Positions 54,409 through 61,373 of a stretch of DNA of 64,000 bases are shown here, piece after piece. The stretch's first letter is position 1; every line of letters begins with the position of its first letter. The notes below the pieces were generated by a model. That model saw only the letters and a list, made by a program, of their open reading frames with translations, had not been told where the DNA came from and searched no databases. This DNA comes from a virus. Location of the stretch: the IMG/VR virus record IMGVR_UViG_3300025141_000036, positions 48,402 to 112,401 of that record; one strand, written 5' to 3'. Made by a program: the position numbers and the translations under genes.

Positions 54409-54599
54409 AATGTCCTTCCTTGTTCTGGTGGGTGTATCATCTTTAAGTCATAACTACTGTACCACCCGTTCTGGGTAGTGTCGGGGAAGTGGACTAGATA
54501 AGCACGTTGTCTGTTACTCGCTTCTGGGAAAAACCATCCAAACTCCACAATAATCCCGATGTTATCAAGTCCATCGTCTACTAAATCTCCTATCTGCAT
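54405..54599 (-). CDS. GDLV-family small protein
   Basis: 64 residues from the ATG at 54599, MQIGDLVDDGLDNIGIIV. Core AYLVHFPDTTQNGWYS changes the tryptophan to F. It ends PPEQGRTL, with a 4-base overlap. Confidence 0.8.
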   Translation of the reverse strand: MQIGDLVDDGLDNIGIIVEFGWFFPEASNRQRAYLVHFPDTTQNGWYSSYDLKMIHPPEQGRTL

Positions 54600-54769
54600 A
54601 GAACCTCCAAGCATGTGGGGTTGCACCAGTGGTAGCCGTCAAGTTCCTTATAGCCTGTCCCCGAGAACAGAACTTTATGATTGTGAGCATCGTTCCAGTC
54701 AACTCTTATCTCGACGATAACGCCCAGACCAAGTTGACCTACGAACTTTACTAAGTCTCCTACTTCCAT
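54590..54769 (-). CDS. GDLV-family small protein
   Basis: 59 residues from the ATG at 54769, MEVGDLVKFVGQLGLGVI. Core HKVLFSGTGYKEL, end LEVLCR. The tail codons overlap ATGCAGATAG of the next gene. Confidence 0.85.
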   Translation of the reverse strand: MEVGDLVKFVGQLGLGVIVEIRVDWNDAHNHKVLFSGTGYKELDGYHWCNPTCLEVLCR

Positions 54770-54945
54770 AGAGCCTCCAAGCATGTGTCGAAATAGTGTC
54801 CTGTGTCTCCATTGTGCCACAGCACCACACAACACAGTTCACCCTTTGGGTGAGCCAAGAAGGTGTCTTGGACTATGCCTATCCTTGGGTCTTGTTTGGG
54901 GTGATTGTCATGTTTTATTCTTCTTACTAAGTCTCCAACATTCAT
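54760..54945 (-). CDS. GDLV-family small protein, first of a block
   Basis: 61 residues from the ATG at 54945, MNVGDLVRRIKHDNHPKQD. Core CVVLWHNGDTGHYFDT is typical. It ends LEALWK. It is the first gene after the promoter at 54976-55003. Confidence 0.85.
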   Translation of the reverse strand: MNVGDLVRRIKHDNHPKQDPRIGIVQDTFLAHPKGELCCVVLWHNGDTGHYFDTCLEALWK

Positions 54946-54975
54946 CGAAGCCTCCATTTGTTTGGGTTATACTGT

Positions 54976-55003
54976 ATTGTAACACTTTGAAGCACTTTGT
55001 CGA
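54976..55003 (-). promoter_or_regulatory. Promoter-leader cassette, class B
   Basis: Minus-strand TCGACA (55003-54998), 16-base spacer ending AAGTGT, TACAAT (54981-54976), then CAGTATAACCCAAACAAATGGAGGC. Confidence 0.8.
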
Positions 55004-55019
55004 GGACAGAAAATGTCCG

Positions 55020-55217
55020 TTATCCTACGACCTCCAGCCTGTGGATCTCAAAGGAAACTTCAGCCCCACCGAGAACACCGTTATTCCACAGAACCGTAGC
55101 CATGTCGACCACATCTTCGCCCTGCAACCCTTTGGGATAAATGTCTTGATAAAGACCTATAACTATTCCCATAGCCTTGGGGTTAGTTTTCATAATAACT
55201 AAATCGCCTATCTTCAT
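55020..55217 (-). CDS. GDLV-family small protein
   Basis: 65 residues from the ATG at 55217, MKIGDLVIMKTNPKAMG. Core ATVLWNNGVLGGAEVS, end LEVVG. Followed by the cassette promoter, so it is the last gene of the 63-55 kb portion nearest to it. Confidence 0.85.
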   Translation of the reverse strand: MKIGDLVIMKTNPKAMGIVIGLYQDIYPKGLQGEDVVDMATVLWNNGVLGGAEVSFEIHRLEVVG

Positions 55218-55372
55218 ATTACCTCCAAGTGATTGAGCCACATCCACATAGGAAGCCCGTTGTCCCACTGAACTTGTGCTTGCAATCGCAAGGAATGGTT
55301 TTCAACTGCTATCACGATACCTATGCCCCAGTGGGGGTTCGGGGGGTTGATGACTAAATCTCCGATTTGCAT
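55214..55372 (-). CDS. GDLV-family small protein
   Basis: 52 residues from the ATG at 55372, MQIGDLVINPPNPHWG. Core AQVQWDNGLPMWMWL, end LEVI. Complete and compact example of the family; 4-base overlap. Confidence 0.88.
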   Translation of the reverse strand: MQIGDLVINPPNPHWGIGIVIAVENHSLRLQAQVQWDNGLPMWMWLNHLEVI

Positions 55373-55521
55373 AATGCCTCCAAAGCCCAAACGGCAATCC
55401 ATCGAATTGTCCCATCGTTCCACACGACATGAGCCTCATTCGCAACGGGCTTCGCCATTCCTATGATGACACCGACTTGGTGGAACCCATTCTTTGTCTT
55501 TACTAAATCTCCGATTTGCAT
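55354..55521 (-). CDS. GDLV-family small protein
   Basis: 55 residues: MQIGDLVKTKNGFHQVGVI, core AHVVWNDGTIRWIAV, end ALCKSEI. The CKSEI tail is read from ATGCAAATCGGAGATTTAG, the first 19 bases of the next gene. Confidence 0.85.
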   Translation of the reverse strand: MQIGDLVKTKNGFHQVGVIIGMAKPVANEAHVVWNDGTIRWIAVWALEALCKSEI

Positions 55522-55742
55522 ACGACCCCCAACATTCCATCTTCAGCATACTCATGACAACTTTCTCCCCAATAGCAATGCTCCCCGTCTTGTGGGAAGT
55601 CTGCTCTCCATAGGAAGTCTCGCTCATCATCGAACAGCAGGGTCACCATCCCAATGACGGTAGACCGATCACCTTCCAAGTGATACCACCAGACGAGATC
55701 GCCTACTTGTAGGTTGTCCAGTTGTTCTATAATGTCTTTCAT
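55503..55742 (-). CDS. GDLV-family small protein with N-extension
   Basis: 79 residues. An 11-residue helix precedes LQVGDLVWWYHLEGDR, then VIGMVTLLFDDE and an acidic core WRADFPQDGEHCYWGE. The tail VVCKSEI again comes from the next start (19-base overlap). There is a tryptophan doublet in GDLVWW. Confidence 0.85.
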   Translation of the reverse strand: MKDIIEQLDNLQVGDLVWWYHLEGDRSTVIGMVTLLFDDERDFLWRADFPQDGEHCYWGESCHEYAEDGMLGVVCKSEI

Positions 55743-55942
55743 TTCTTACCTCGCATAAACTTGATTTCATACCGAGCCATTGGGACGCGCTTGAGTGTTC
55801 CATCTGGTCTGAACCAGTCTATCATGTAAGGATGCTGAAGCCCTTTTATTTCCATTATCATCCCCCAGTATCCGTAGACCTCTGAGTTTTGCTTGGCTTT
55901 GTTGCCAGCGGCTGACAGTTCTACTAAATCACCTACTTGCAT
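55739..55942 (-). CDS. GDLV-family small protein (ELSAAG subtype)
   Basis: 67 residues: MQVGDLVELSAAGNKAKQNS, WGMIMEIKG, core YMIDWFRPDGTLKRVPM, end YEIKFMRGKK. It shares GDLVELSAAG-x-KAKQN with the copy at 57707-57940, so the two form a subfamily split by a separate block of genes. Confidence 0.85.
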   Translation of the reverse strand: MQVGDLVELSAAGNKAKQNSEVYGYWGMIMEIKGLQHPYMIDWFRPDGTLKRVPMARYEIKFMRGKK

Positions 55943-56097
55943 AAGACCTCCAAGTGGCGGTTGGTGGACGACACTTCATATCTGAAGCCAACATGGTTGG
56001 TTAGTCCGATAATAACCCACCTGTGATTGTGTGCTTTTTCAACTACAATCCCGAATTCAGTGGTGTCTTTGAATTTTATTAAACTTCCGATTTGCAT
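55933..56097 (-). CDS. GDLV-family small protein (GSLI variant)
   Basis: 54 residues: MQIGSLIKFKDTTEFGIVV, core VIIGLTNHVGFRYEV, end LEVLCK. S replaces D in the start motif. 10-base overlap (ATGCAAGTAG) with the next gene. Confidence 0.8.
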   Translation of the reverse strand: MQIGSLIKFKDTTEFGIVVEKAHNHRWVIIGLTNHVGFRYEVSSTNRHLEVLCK

Positions 56098-56243
56098 ACT
56101 GCCTCCAGTGATCCATCGTTAAACCAATAGTGTTCCTGCCGCTTGGGGCAATAACAACGAAGCATTTTGTTGTTATCACCAACCTTAACAACAATAAGAA
56201 TATTGCCGCCCTTGTAGTATCTTGCTAAATCTCCAACTTTCAT
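56079..56243 (-). CDS. GDLV-family small protein
   Basis: 54 residues from the ATG at 56243, MKVGDLARYYKGGNILIVV. The core RCYCPKRQEHYWFNDGS is diverged. It ends EAVCKSEV, taken from the next start (ATGCAAATCGGAAG). Confidence 0.8.
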   Translation of the reverse strand: MKVGDLARYYKGGNILIVVKVGDNNKMLRCYCPKRQEHYWFNDGSLEAVCKSEV

Positions 56244-56410
56244 GATACCACCTTGCACATAAAATAGAGCCATTCACGCTCTTCACCTTCACAAAGAACA
56301 GTGTAAGAGCCTTTCATAGCGTTTAGCCGAAGGCAAACCCCAATGTAATCTTGGGGCTGCTCTCCAGTGTAGTCAGTGTAGTGTATCAGTGATCCAACTT
56401 CATCATTCAT
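56240..56410 (-). CDS. GDLV-family small protein (GSLI variant), first of a block
   Basis: 56 residues from the ATG at 56410, MNDEVGSLIHYTDYTGEQP. Core SYTVLCEGEEREWLYF has C for W. It starts the 56.4-55.0 kb block behind the promoter at 56440-56467. Confidence 0.75.
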   Translation of the reverse strand: MNDEVGSLIHYTDYTGEQPQDYIGVCLRLNAMKGSYTVLCEGEEREWLYFMCKVVS

Positions 56411-56439
56411 AATGTCTCCATTTGTTTGGGTTATACTAT

Positions 56440-56467
56440 AATGTAACACTTTGGGGCACTTTGTCGA
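56440..56467 (-). promoter_or_regulatory. Promoter-leader cassette, class B
   Basis: Minus-strand TCGACA (56467-56462), 16-base spacer ending AAGTGT, TACATT (56445-56440), with the TAGTATAACCCAAACAAATGGAGAC leader. Confidence 0.8.
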
Positions 56468-56486
56468 GGACATAAAATGACCGCTT

Positions 56487-57368
56487 TTACAGCCATTTGT
56501 TGATAAGCTTGGTAACATCGGCTGCATCGAGTTTTGCCTTTGACCGCTTTTTCGTTAGAAAAGCCATAGCCTTGGCATGTCCTTCCTCTATCCACTCGTC
56601 ACCTATGGGGGTTTCGGATGGAGACAGCACGGAGACAAACTTCGGGGCTTGGTAATAAGGGGACGAGAACTTTACAAGGCTCCTTGGATGGTCGGTTATA
56701 CCCAGATCACCGAAGGAGACAATCTTTGTCTCGTTGTCTATCTGGACTGTCACATCAAGCTGTTGTTTGTAAGCATCATCCCGATAACAGTAGCGAGAAG
56801 CCCCATCATGAGCAGCACAGAACAGCGAGAGTTGATCCCAATTAACAGCGGTAACAACACCAATGACTTCTCGGTCATCTCTGTCATAGCCTTGCCTCAC
56901 TGCGAGATTGAGCAGTGCTCCTTCGGAGATACCCATTTTTTCTACAAACTTCTTATAGAAGGCTCTACGCCAGTTGCGGTTTGCTTCGATAGCATCGGCA
57001 GTGTAACTATCCATCGCAACACAGTTGCGACGATTGTGGGCTTTTGAACCACAGAACCCACACTTAGGAGCAGACCTAGCCACCCCAGTACGGGAGGTGG
57101 AGGCTTTCAGTTTTGCTGCCTCTTGTTTGGCATGAGCGTCCTTGCACTTTTGATACCACTCTCCCCAGTAACGGGGGGTAGCATACCAGTGACATGTCTT
57201 TAGGGTCTTGCTTATCCCTAGGGGTATCACGGGGGGTGACTTTGATAAATAAACATAGTCCTCGGCTACACGGGGGCAGTTGGTTGCGTTGTGGGCTGCG
57301 TTTCCGCAATAAGAGCATTTGGGTGCGGCTCTGTGGCTGGATCTTCCTTTGTTGTTATATATATTCAT
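56487..57368 (-). CDS. Double CCHC zinc-knuckle protein
   Basis: 293 residues. Zinc knuckle 1 is CSYCGNAAHNATNC (residues 18-31), and knuckle 2 CGFCGSKAHNRRNC near residue 103, both C-x2-C-x4-H-x4-C. Between them is a basic linker and after them a helix FYKKFVEKMGISEGALLNL and a beta-rich part with GVVTAVNWDQLSLF, similar to a KOW/SH3-like fold. CCHC knuckles bind single-stranded nucleic acids in retroviruses and eukaryotes but are rare in phages. It is a paralog of the gene at 58514-59494. Confidence 0.85.
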   Translation of the reverse strand: MNIYNNKGRSSHRAAPKCSYCGNAAHNATNCPRVAEDYVYLSKSPPVIPLGISKTLKTCHWYATPRYWGEWYQKCKDAHAKQEAAKLKASTSRTGVARSAPKCGFCGSKAHNRRNCVAMDSYTADAIEANRNWRRAFYKKFVEKMGISEGALLNLAVRQGYDRDDREVIGVVTAVNWDQLSLFCAAHDGASRYCYRDDAYKQQLDVTVQIDNETKIVSFGDLGITDHPRSLVKFSSPYYQAPKFVSVLSPSETPIGDEWIEEGHAKAMAFLTKKRSKAKLDAADVTKLINKWL

Positions 57369-57370
57369 GA

Positions 57371-57622
57371 TTACTTCTCCTCTGGAGTTCTAGGGGTTTG
57401 TCCACCTGTGTTGACAGGCTTCTTTGGTTGTTTCTTGATGGGGACGTAGCACAGACCATTTTGGATCATCACACTGGCGGTTCTTCCGAAGAAGCCCTGA
57501 AGTGACCAAGCCAAGCCAGTGTCGATAAGGTGTTGCCACGCTTGAATGTATTGCTCGTCGCTTTCAGGCTCCTGAGCACCTTCGGCTATCATCGTAGCCT
57601 CTAAGTTAGTTAGTTTCTTCAT
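57371..57622 (-). CDS. Small conserved phage protein
   Basis: 83 residues: LTNLEATMIAEGAQEPESDE, YIQAWQHLIDTGLAWSLQGFFGRTA, and a proline-rich tail. The LEATMIAEGAQEPESxE and WQxLIDTGLAWxLQGxFGRTA pattern is found in many unrelated phage families as far as I recall. Its function is unknown. It precedes the zinc-knuckle gene directly. Confidence 0.85.
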   Translation of the reverse strand: MKKLTNLEATMIAEGAQEPESDEQYIQAWQHLIDTGLAWSLQGFFGRTASVMIQNGLCYVPIKKQPKKPVNTGGQTPRTPEEK

Positions 57623-57652
57623 CGAAACCTCCTGTTGTTTGGGTTATACTAT

Positions 57653-57680
57653 ATTCTATCCGATTGGCAGACTTTTGCAA
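57653..57680 (-). promoter_or_regulatory. Promoter-leader cassette, class B
   Basis: Minus-strand TTGCAA (57680-57675), 16-base spacer ending ATCGGA, TAGAAT (57658-57653), and a TATAGTATAACCCAAACAACAGGAGG leader. Confidence 0.8.
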
Positions 57681-57706
57681 GGACAAAATATGTCCGTTTT
57701 GCTATT

Positions 57707-57940
57707 CTACCCTGTATGTCGGACTCGTTTGATTTCATATTCTTTCATAGGGAATGTTCCATCGCCACAGTTAAAACCGTACCAATGGATGACGTAGGGG
57801 TATCTATCCCAGCGACCCCGCTCGTCCCTTTTATGCCTCAACACCATCCCAATCATGTCATAAACTTTGTCGTTTTGCTTGGCTTTCCGACCAGCCGCAG
57901 ACAGTTCGACCAGTTCTCCAATCTTAAATCTGAAGTTCAT
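57707..57940 (-). CDS. GDLV-family small protein (ELSAAG subtype)
   Basis: 77 residues from the ATG at 57940. FKIGELVELSAAGRKAKQND, MIGMVLRHKRDERG, core YVIHWYGFNCGDGTFPM, end YEIKRVRHTG. Sibling of the 55739-55942 copy. Confidence 0.8.
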   Translation of the reverse strand: MNFRFKIGELVELSAAGRKAKQNDKVYDMIGMVLRHKRDERGRWDRYPYVIHWYGFNCGDGTFPMKEYEIKRVRHTG

Positions 57941-57941
57941 A

Positions 57942-58214
57942 TCACACCTTCCCACTGTCTACATCTTGGACGATAAGCAGAGGCTCACCATTCACATAGG
58001 AGGCTGAAACGAACGCATATTCGCTGATAAACGCCCCATCCTTGAGTTCTTCGTGGAAGTGTTTAACGTCCCCGCTGGTGAGCCACAAACGCTCGTCAGG
58101 GGTCACGTATGCGCTTGCTGTGGCAAACTCATGAACATCTCCAGACCATTCACCTAGGTTATCTTCTGCTAGCATTTGTGCGGTTTTCATTATTATTTCT
58201 AGTTTATCGGTCAT
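57942..58214 (-). CDS. Small hypothetical protein
   Basis: 90 residues: LEIIMKTAQMLAEDNLGEWS, RLWLTSGDVKHFHEELKDG and SYVNGEPLLIVQDVDSGK. Alpha-beta. No recognised family. It overlaps the GDMI-type gene by 11 bases. Confidence 0.7.
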   Translation of the reverse strand: MTDKLEIIMKTAQMLAEDNLGEWSGDVHEFATASAYVTPDERLWLTSGDVKHFHEELKDGAFISEYAFVSASYVNGEPLLIVQDVDSGKV

Positions 58215-58440
58215 CTTGACCTCCTTTGATTATTTTACAGTTTTCGTTTAAGAGATAGTCAGTCCAGTGTTCCTCGGCAGAGTTGCTAGATAGCCAGTGG
58301 ACTACCACATGTTCTTTAAGGTTGTGATGGCTCGTTAGCCTTTTTTCTACATGCACCACCCACCCAGTGTCGGGTAGCCCAGCAGAAGAACCTACCATAT
58401 CGCTCTCCCACAGGATCATATCGCCTACTTCTAGTTGCAT
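58204..58440 (-). CDS. GDLV-family small protein (GDMI variant)
   Basis: 78 residues. MQLEVGDMILWESDMVG, DTGWVVHVEKRL, core VVVHWLSSNSAEEHW, end CKIIKGGQDDR. It starts the block behind the 58471-58498 promoter. Confidence 0.8.
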   Translation of the reverse strand: MQLEVGDMILWESDMVGSSAGLPDTGWVVHVEKRLTSHHNLKEHVVVHWLSSNSAEEHWTDYLLNENCKIIKGGQDDR

Positions 58441-58470
58441 AGTTGCTCCATTTTTTTGGTTATACTATAT

Positions 58471-58498
58471 TCTATCCGATTGACCAAGAAAGTCAAGG
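58471..58498 (-). promoter_or_regulatory. Promoter-leader cassette, class B
   Basis: Minus-strand TTGACT (58498-58493), 16-base spacer ending ATCGGA, TAGAAT (58476-58471), then TATAGTATAACCAAAAAAATGGAGC. Confidence 0.8.
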
Positions 58499-58513
58499 AC
58501 ATTTTTTGTCCGT

Positions 58514-59494
58514 TTATGAAGTGTGCCAGCCGTACTGTTCAAGTCTTTTCTTAAGTTTCCCAGCGTTGCGACCTCTTCTAGAGGGGTGGAACTTGGCTAT
58601 CAGGGGAGCAAGGTAGGCATTAACTTCGTGTAATCGCCTGTTCTTTGCTATCCACTCCCAACACTCGGTGTAACCATTGTTAAACCATTCCTCTGAAGGT
58701 ATGTTCTCACTAGGTGCTAGGACGTTATCTATCCGCACTCCCCAAGAGGAACCACGGGCAAAGAGTTCGGCTATTTTACCTGCTTTTCCATTCACTGTGT
58801 CGTTCTCGACAATGGTATTCCAAGGGTTTTCAAGAGTGAATGTGTCACCGTTAACCAAAGTCTCAATCTTCATAACGGACTTGTATTCCCAACTGTTGAG
58901 AGTTAGACCCATATTGACTTTATCCCAATCTATCTTTGTGATAATGCCTATCCCAGAAAAGTTCTCTATCCAGCCGCCTTTGTCTCTCCAGTGGTCAGCA
59001 GACAGGGATAGCAAAGCACCTTCGGCAAAGCCCATGCCTTTCACAAAGCGTTCGTAGAACTGCTTGCGGTAGTTTTGGGAGGCTCGTTCGAGGTCATCAA
59101 CAAAGTTGTTCATAACATCACAGTGTCTGCGGTTATGCCCTGTCTCTCCGCAGAAGCCGCAAGAACTCTGTCGCTTGGCTGGCTTTCCGTAGAGCCGTTC
59201 TTTCCGCGCTTTCTTTTCTTTTCTGTCGTCTTTTCGACGCTCTTGGCGACGGTGGGCTATTCCCATCCTTTGAAAGATGGTATCATGGTAAACCAACTTG
59301 CCGTTGTTATCGCGTCTACCGTAAGACTGCTGTTGCCATTGTCCATAGAGGGTAATGTCTGGCTCCTTGCCTTGCTTTTGTAGTTCCATCATTTTGGCTG
59401 GAGCAGGGCAAGTCATCCACATGTGACCTTCACTACCACAGGTAGGGCAGTGGGTGGTTCGTTTATTTTGTTGTCTGTTCTCGTATATTTTCAT
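58514..59494 (-). CDS. Double CCHC zinc-knuckle protein
   Basis: 326 residues from the ATG at 59494 with GGAGG. Knuckle 1 CPTCGSEGHMWMTC (residues 16-29), knuckle 2 CGFCGETGHNRRHC near residue 112, both C-x2-C-x4-H-x4-C. A basic helix separates them (ERRKDDRKEKKARKERLYG). The segment FYERFVKGMGFAEGALLSL matches that in the gene at 56487, and GIGIITKIDWDKVNMG is the SH3-like strand. The two proteins are paralogs, about 36% identical by eye in the middle. Confidence 0.85.
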   Translation of the reverse strand: MKIYENRQQNKRTTHCPTCGSEGHMWMTCPAPAKMMELQKQGKEPDITLYGQWQQQSYGRRDNNGKLVYHDTIFQRMGIAHRRQERRKDDRKEKKARKERLYGKPAKRQSSCGFCGETGHNRRHCDVMNNFVDDLERASQNYRKQFYERFVKGMGFAEGALLSLSADHWRDKGGWIENFSGIGIITKIDWDKVNMGLTLNSWEYKSVMKIETLVNGDTFTLENPWNTIVENDTVNGKAGKIAELFARGSSWGVRIDNVLAPSENIPSEEWFNNGYTECWEWIAKNRRLHEVNAYLAPLIAKFHPSRRGRNAGKLKKRLEQYGWHTS

Positions 59495-59526
59495 TCCGAC
59501 CTCCAAGTCGTTTGGGTTATATAATA

Positions 59527-59555
59527 CTCTTATCGGGTTCATCTTGTTTTGTCAA
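59527..59555 (-). promoter_or_regulatory. Promoter-leader cassette, class A
   Basis: Minus-strand TTGACA (59555-59550), 17-base spacer ending AACCCGA, TAAGAG (59532-59527), with the TATAACCCAAACGACTTGGAGGT leader. It serves the zinc-knuckle gene. Confidence 0.75.
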
Positions 59556-59746
59556 ACATTTTCTTGCTTTTTCTTTATTGCCTCGGTGATCTCGATGAAA
59601 TCTTCAGGCTTGATTTTCGCTAGGGCTAGTGTTATGGTGGTAGGGTCGGAGTTCATTTTGTCTAGAATGTCCTCCAGCAGCCACACATCAGCCTTTTGCA
59701 GTATGTCAATCGACCTGACTGACAGTTGTAGTTCGATCAACTCCAT
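59552..59746 (-). CDS. Small helical protein
   Basis: 64 residues. MELIELQLSVRSIDILQKAD, LEDILDKMNSDPTTITLAL and KPEDFIEITEAIKKK form helices. Its 5' end overlaps the GELV gene by 41 bases and its stop lies inside the -35 of the next promoter. Confidence 0.65.
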   Translation of the reverse strand: MELIELQLSVRSIDILQKADVWLLEDILDKMNSDPTTITLALAKIKPEDFIEITEAIKKKQENV

Positions 59747-59981
59747 CTTCCACCTCCTCTATCACTTCGATCTCGTTGGAGGAACAGCCAATATAGTCTC
59801 CGTTCTCCAAAGCCACATGCCATCTTCCCCACTGCTCTTGCCCGAACTTATCGACACCTTCATCAGCCATTACTATCCCGATGCGTTCGGAATAAACGTA
59901 GCCTTTCTTCGGTGTCCATTTCTTCACAACGACCAGTTCCCCGATCTGAATGGCTTTTTTGTCTCTGTTTATTTTTATCAT
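59706..59981 (-). CDS. GDLV-family small protein (GELV variant, long)
   Basis: 91 residues, the longest stand-alone member. An 11-residue extension precedes IQIGELVVVKKWTPKKG, RIGIVMADEG, core WHVALENGDYIGCSSN and IEVIEEVEDG. The tail extends past L-E-V-I and overlaps the next gene. Confidence 0.8.
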   Translation of the reverse strand: MIKINRDKKAIQIGELVVVKKWTPKKGYVYSERIGIVMADEGVDKFGQEQWGRWHVALENGDYIGCSSNEIEVIEEVEDGVDRTTTVSQVD

Positions 59982-60142
59982 AGTTTCTCCAAATAATCTA
60001 TATCGTGCCAGTCATAGCCTGTGCCTGTTTCACCACAACCGAACCAATGAATAAGCACATCTTCGCCAGTGCCGACCTCCACAATCATGCCCATCCCCCA
60101 GTAGGGGTAGCGGGGAGCGTGGACTAAATCACCTACTTTCAT
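59978..60142 (-). CDS. GDLV-family small protein
   Basis: 54 residues: MKVGDLVHAPRYPYWGMG, VEVGTGEDV, core LIHWFGCGETGTGY, end LEKL. 4-base ATGA overlap with the next gene. Confidence 0.85.
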   Translation of the reverse strand: MKVGDLVHAPRYPYWGMGMIVEVGTGEDVLIHWFGCGETGTGYDWHDIDYLEKL

Positions 60143-60339
60143 ATTACCTCCAAGTAGTAGCCGTATTCGTGGGCTTCATGCGGCTGGTGTGCCCATTGCA
60201 CAATCCACTCATCGTGCTCGTCAAGCACGCCCCCCTTCCCACGGTAGGAGAGTATCATGCCTATCCAATCGAACTCTTCGCACTCAGGGGTCGAGAAGCC
60301 CTCTTTGATCCTTACCAAATCACCAGTTTGAAACATCAT
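60139..60339 (-). CDS. GDLV-family small protein
   Basis: 66 residues from the ATG at 60339 or 60336 (MMFQTGDLVRIKEGFS). FDWIGMILSYRGKGG, core WIVQWAHQPHEAHE, end LEVI. The core has a long linker. 4-base overlap. Confidence 0.8.
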   Translation of the reverse strand: MMFQTGDLVRIKEGFSTPECEEFDWIGMILSYRGKGGVLDEHDEWIVQWAHQPHEAHEYGYYLEVI

Positions 60340-60616
60340 CGCCTTTCTCCTTAACGTCCAAGAACGCGCCAATGTAGCCCGCAGGACACACATACATGAT
60401 CACTCGCCAGCCCATAAACATCTGGGGTAGACGGGTAGACCACGGGGATACCTCGGTATCATCTGTCTCTGCGTAAACGTCCATAGTCGCACCGCAGTCG
60501 TTCGATGCTTTCTTAATAAAGAACGCACCCTCCGTAGCCTCTATCACTAGGGCTTTAATCTTTTCTTTTGCCTCGTCAAACGGGGCTTTCTTTGTATTCC
60601 AATGTAAATTAGCCAT
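60320..60616 (-). CDS. Hypothetical protein, unrelated to its neighbours
   Basis: 98 residues: LHWNTKKAPFDEAKEKIKAL, GAFFIKKASNDCGATMDVYA and WRVIMYVCPAGYIGAF. A small alpha-beta protein inserted in the array. No family recognised. Confidence 0.7.
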   Translation of the reverse strand: MANLHWNTKKAPFDEAKEKIKALVIEATEGAFFIKKASNDCGATMDVYAETDDTEVSPWSTRLPQMFMGWRVIMYVCPAGYIGAFLDVKEKGDDVSNW

Positions 60617-60761
60617 TTATCACCTCCATTTCGCTTTCTAAATGCCAGCCGTTGCAACCATCTGCCCATTCAATCCAGACCGAACCGTCAGTCTCATGCA
60701 CAACAGTCACCCATCCAATGTCTCCATCGTAATGGTATTTTACTAAATCACCTACTTTCAT
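60609..60761 (-). CDS. GDLV-family small protein
   Basis: 50 residues: MKVGDLVKYHYDGDIGWV, core SVWIEWADGCNGWHLE, end MEVING. It is nearly a twin of the copy at 46505-46654, 14 kb away, so a duplication or recombination of single units is likely. Confidence 0.85.
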   Translation of the reverse strand: MKVGDLVKYHYDGDIGWVTVVHETDGSVWIEWADGCNGWHLESEMEVING

Positions 60762-60916
60762 GACACCACCTCCAATTCATCTGCAAATCTCCACTCAGCA
60801 CCAAGCCCAATCCAATGGACGTAGAACTCTGGGTTCTTGCAGTCGGGATCATCGCAATCTATGATAAAACCAAAGCAAGTGAGAAGATGGTATCTTACTA
60901 AATCTCCGACTTTCAT
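60758..60916 (-). CDS. GDLV-family small protein
   Basis: 52 residues from the ATG at 60916, MKVGDLVRYHLLTCFGFI. Two cysteines near DDPDCKN are unusual. Core FYVHWIGLGAEWRF, end LEVVS. It forms an ATGA join. Confidence 0.85.
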   Translation of the reverse strand: MKVGDLVRYHLLTCFGFIIDCDDPDCKNPEFYVHWIGLGAEWRFADELEVVS

Positions 60917-61056
60917 AATACCTCCAAGCTGTCGGTGTGACAAAGAGTATCCATTCCACATCGCCACAATACAACTCTTGCGTCCTCTGACCATACTCTT
61001 ATCACGATGCCAATCTCTCCATCGCCTCTTCCTCGCACCAAATCACCTATTTCCAT
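60913..61056 (-). CDS. GDLV-family small protein
   Basis: 47 residues, the shortest member: MEIGDLVRGRGDGEIGIVI, core ARVVLWRCGMDTLCHT, end LEVL. Ends at TTATGA, where ATG starts the next gene. Too short for usual callers. Confidence 0.85.
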   Translation of the reverse strand: MEIGDLVRGRGDGEIGIVIRVWSEDARVVLWRCGMDTLCHTDSLEVL

Positions 61057-61216
61057 AGATCACCTCCAAGTCTGCTACAAGTTGGTTTACCTCGAAGCCG
61101 CCATCTTCATCCATTATCAAGACTGTGGCTATGTTACCTGTTTGTCGAACATCGACGACAAGCCCAAATAACTCACCCCAATGCTCTGTTGTTACTAAAT
61201 CACCTGCTACAATCAT
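61043..61216 (-). CDS. GDLV-family small protein
   Basis: 57 residues: MIVAGDLVTTEHWGELFG, LVVDVRQTGN, core ATVLIMDEDGGFEV, end LEVIYGNR. One residue is inserted before GDLV. The last codons YGNR come from ATGGAAATAGGTGA of the next start. Confidence 0.82.
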   Translation of the reverse strand: MIVAGDLVTTEHWGELFGLVVDVRQTGNIATVLIMDEDGGFEVNQLVADLEVIYGNR

Positions 61217-61373
61217 TTATCACCTCGAAGTTTTGGGTTAGTTCCCACTTTTCACCCCAACTGTTGTTAGTCCATAGGACTTTTGCTTCAGTCTGTGAGT
61301 TGTAGTTCTTCTCCACTATTATCCCCAGCGCACCGCTGTGGACTGCGTGTCTTACTAAATCTCCTACTTGCAT
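61200..61373 (-). CDS. GDLV-family small protein
   Basis: 57 residues from the ATG at 61373, MQVGDLVRHAVHSGALG. Core AKVLWTNNSWGEKWEL, end FEVINDCSR. The last residues come from the next start (ATGATTGTAGCAGG). Confidence 0.85.
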   Translation of the reverse strand: MQVGDLVRHAVHSGALGIIVEKNYNSQTEAKVLWTNNSWGEKWELTQNFEVINDCSR

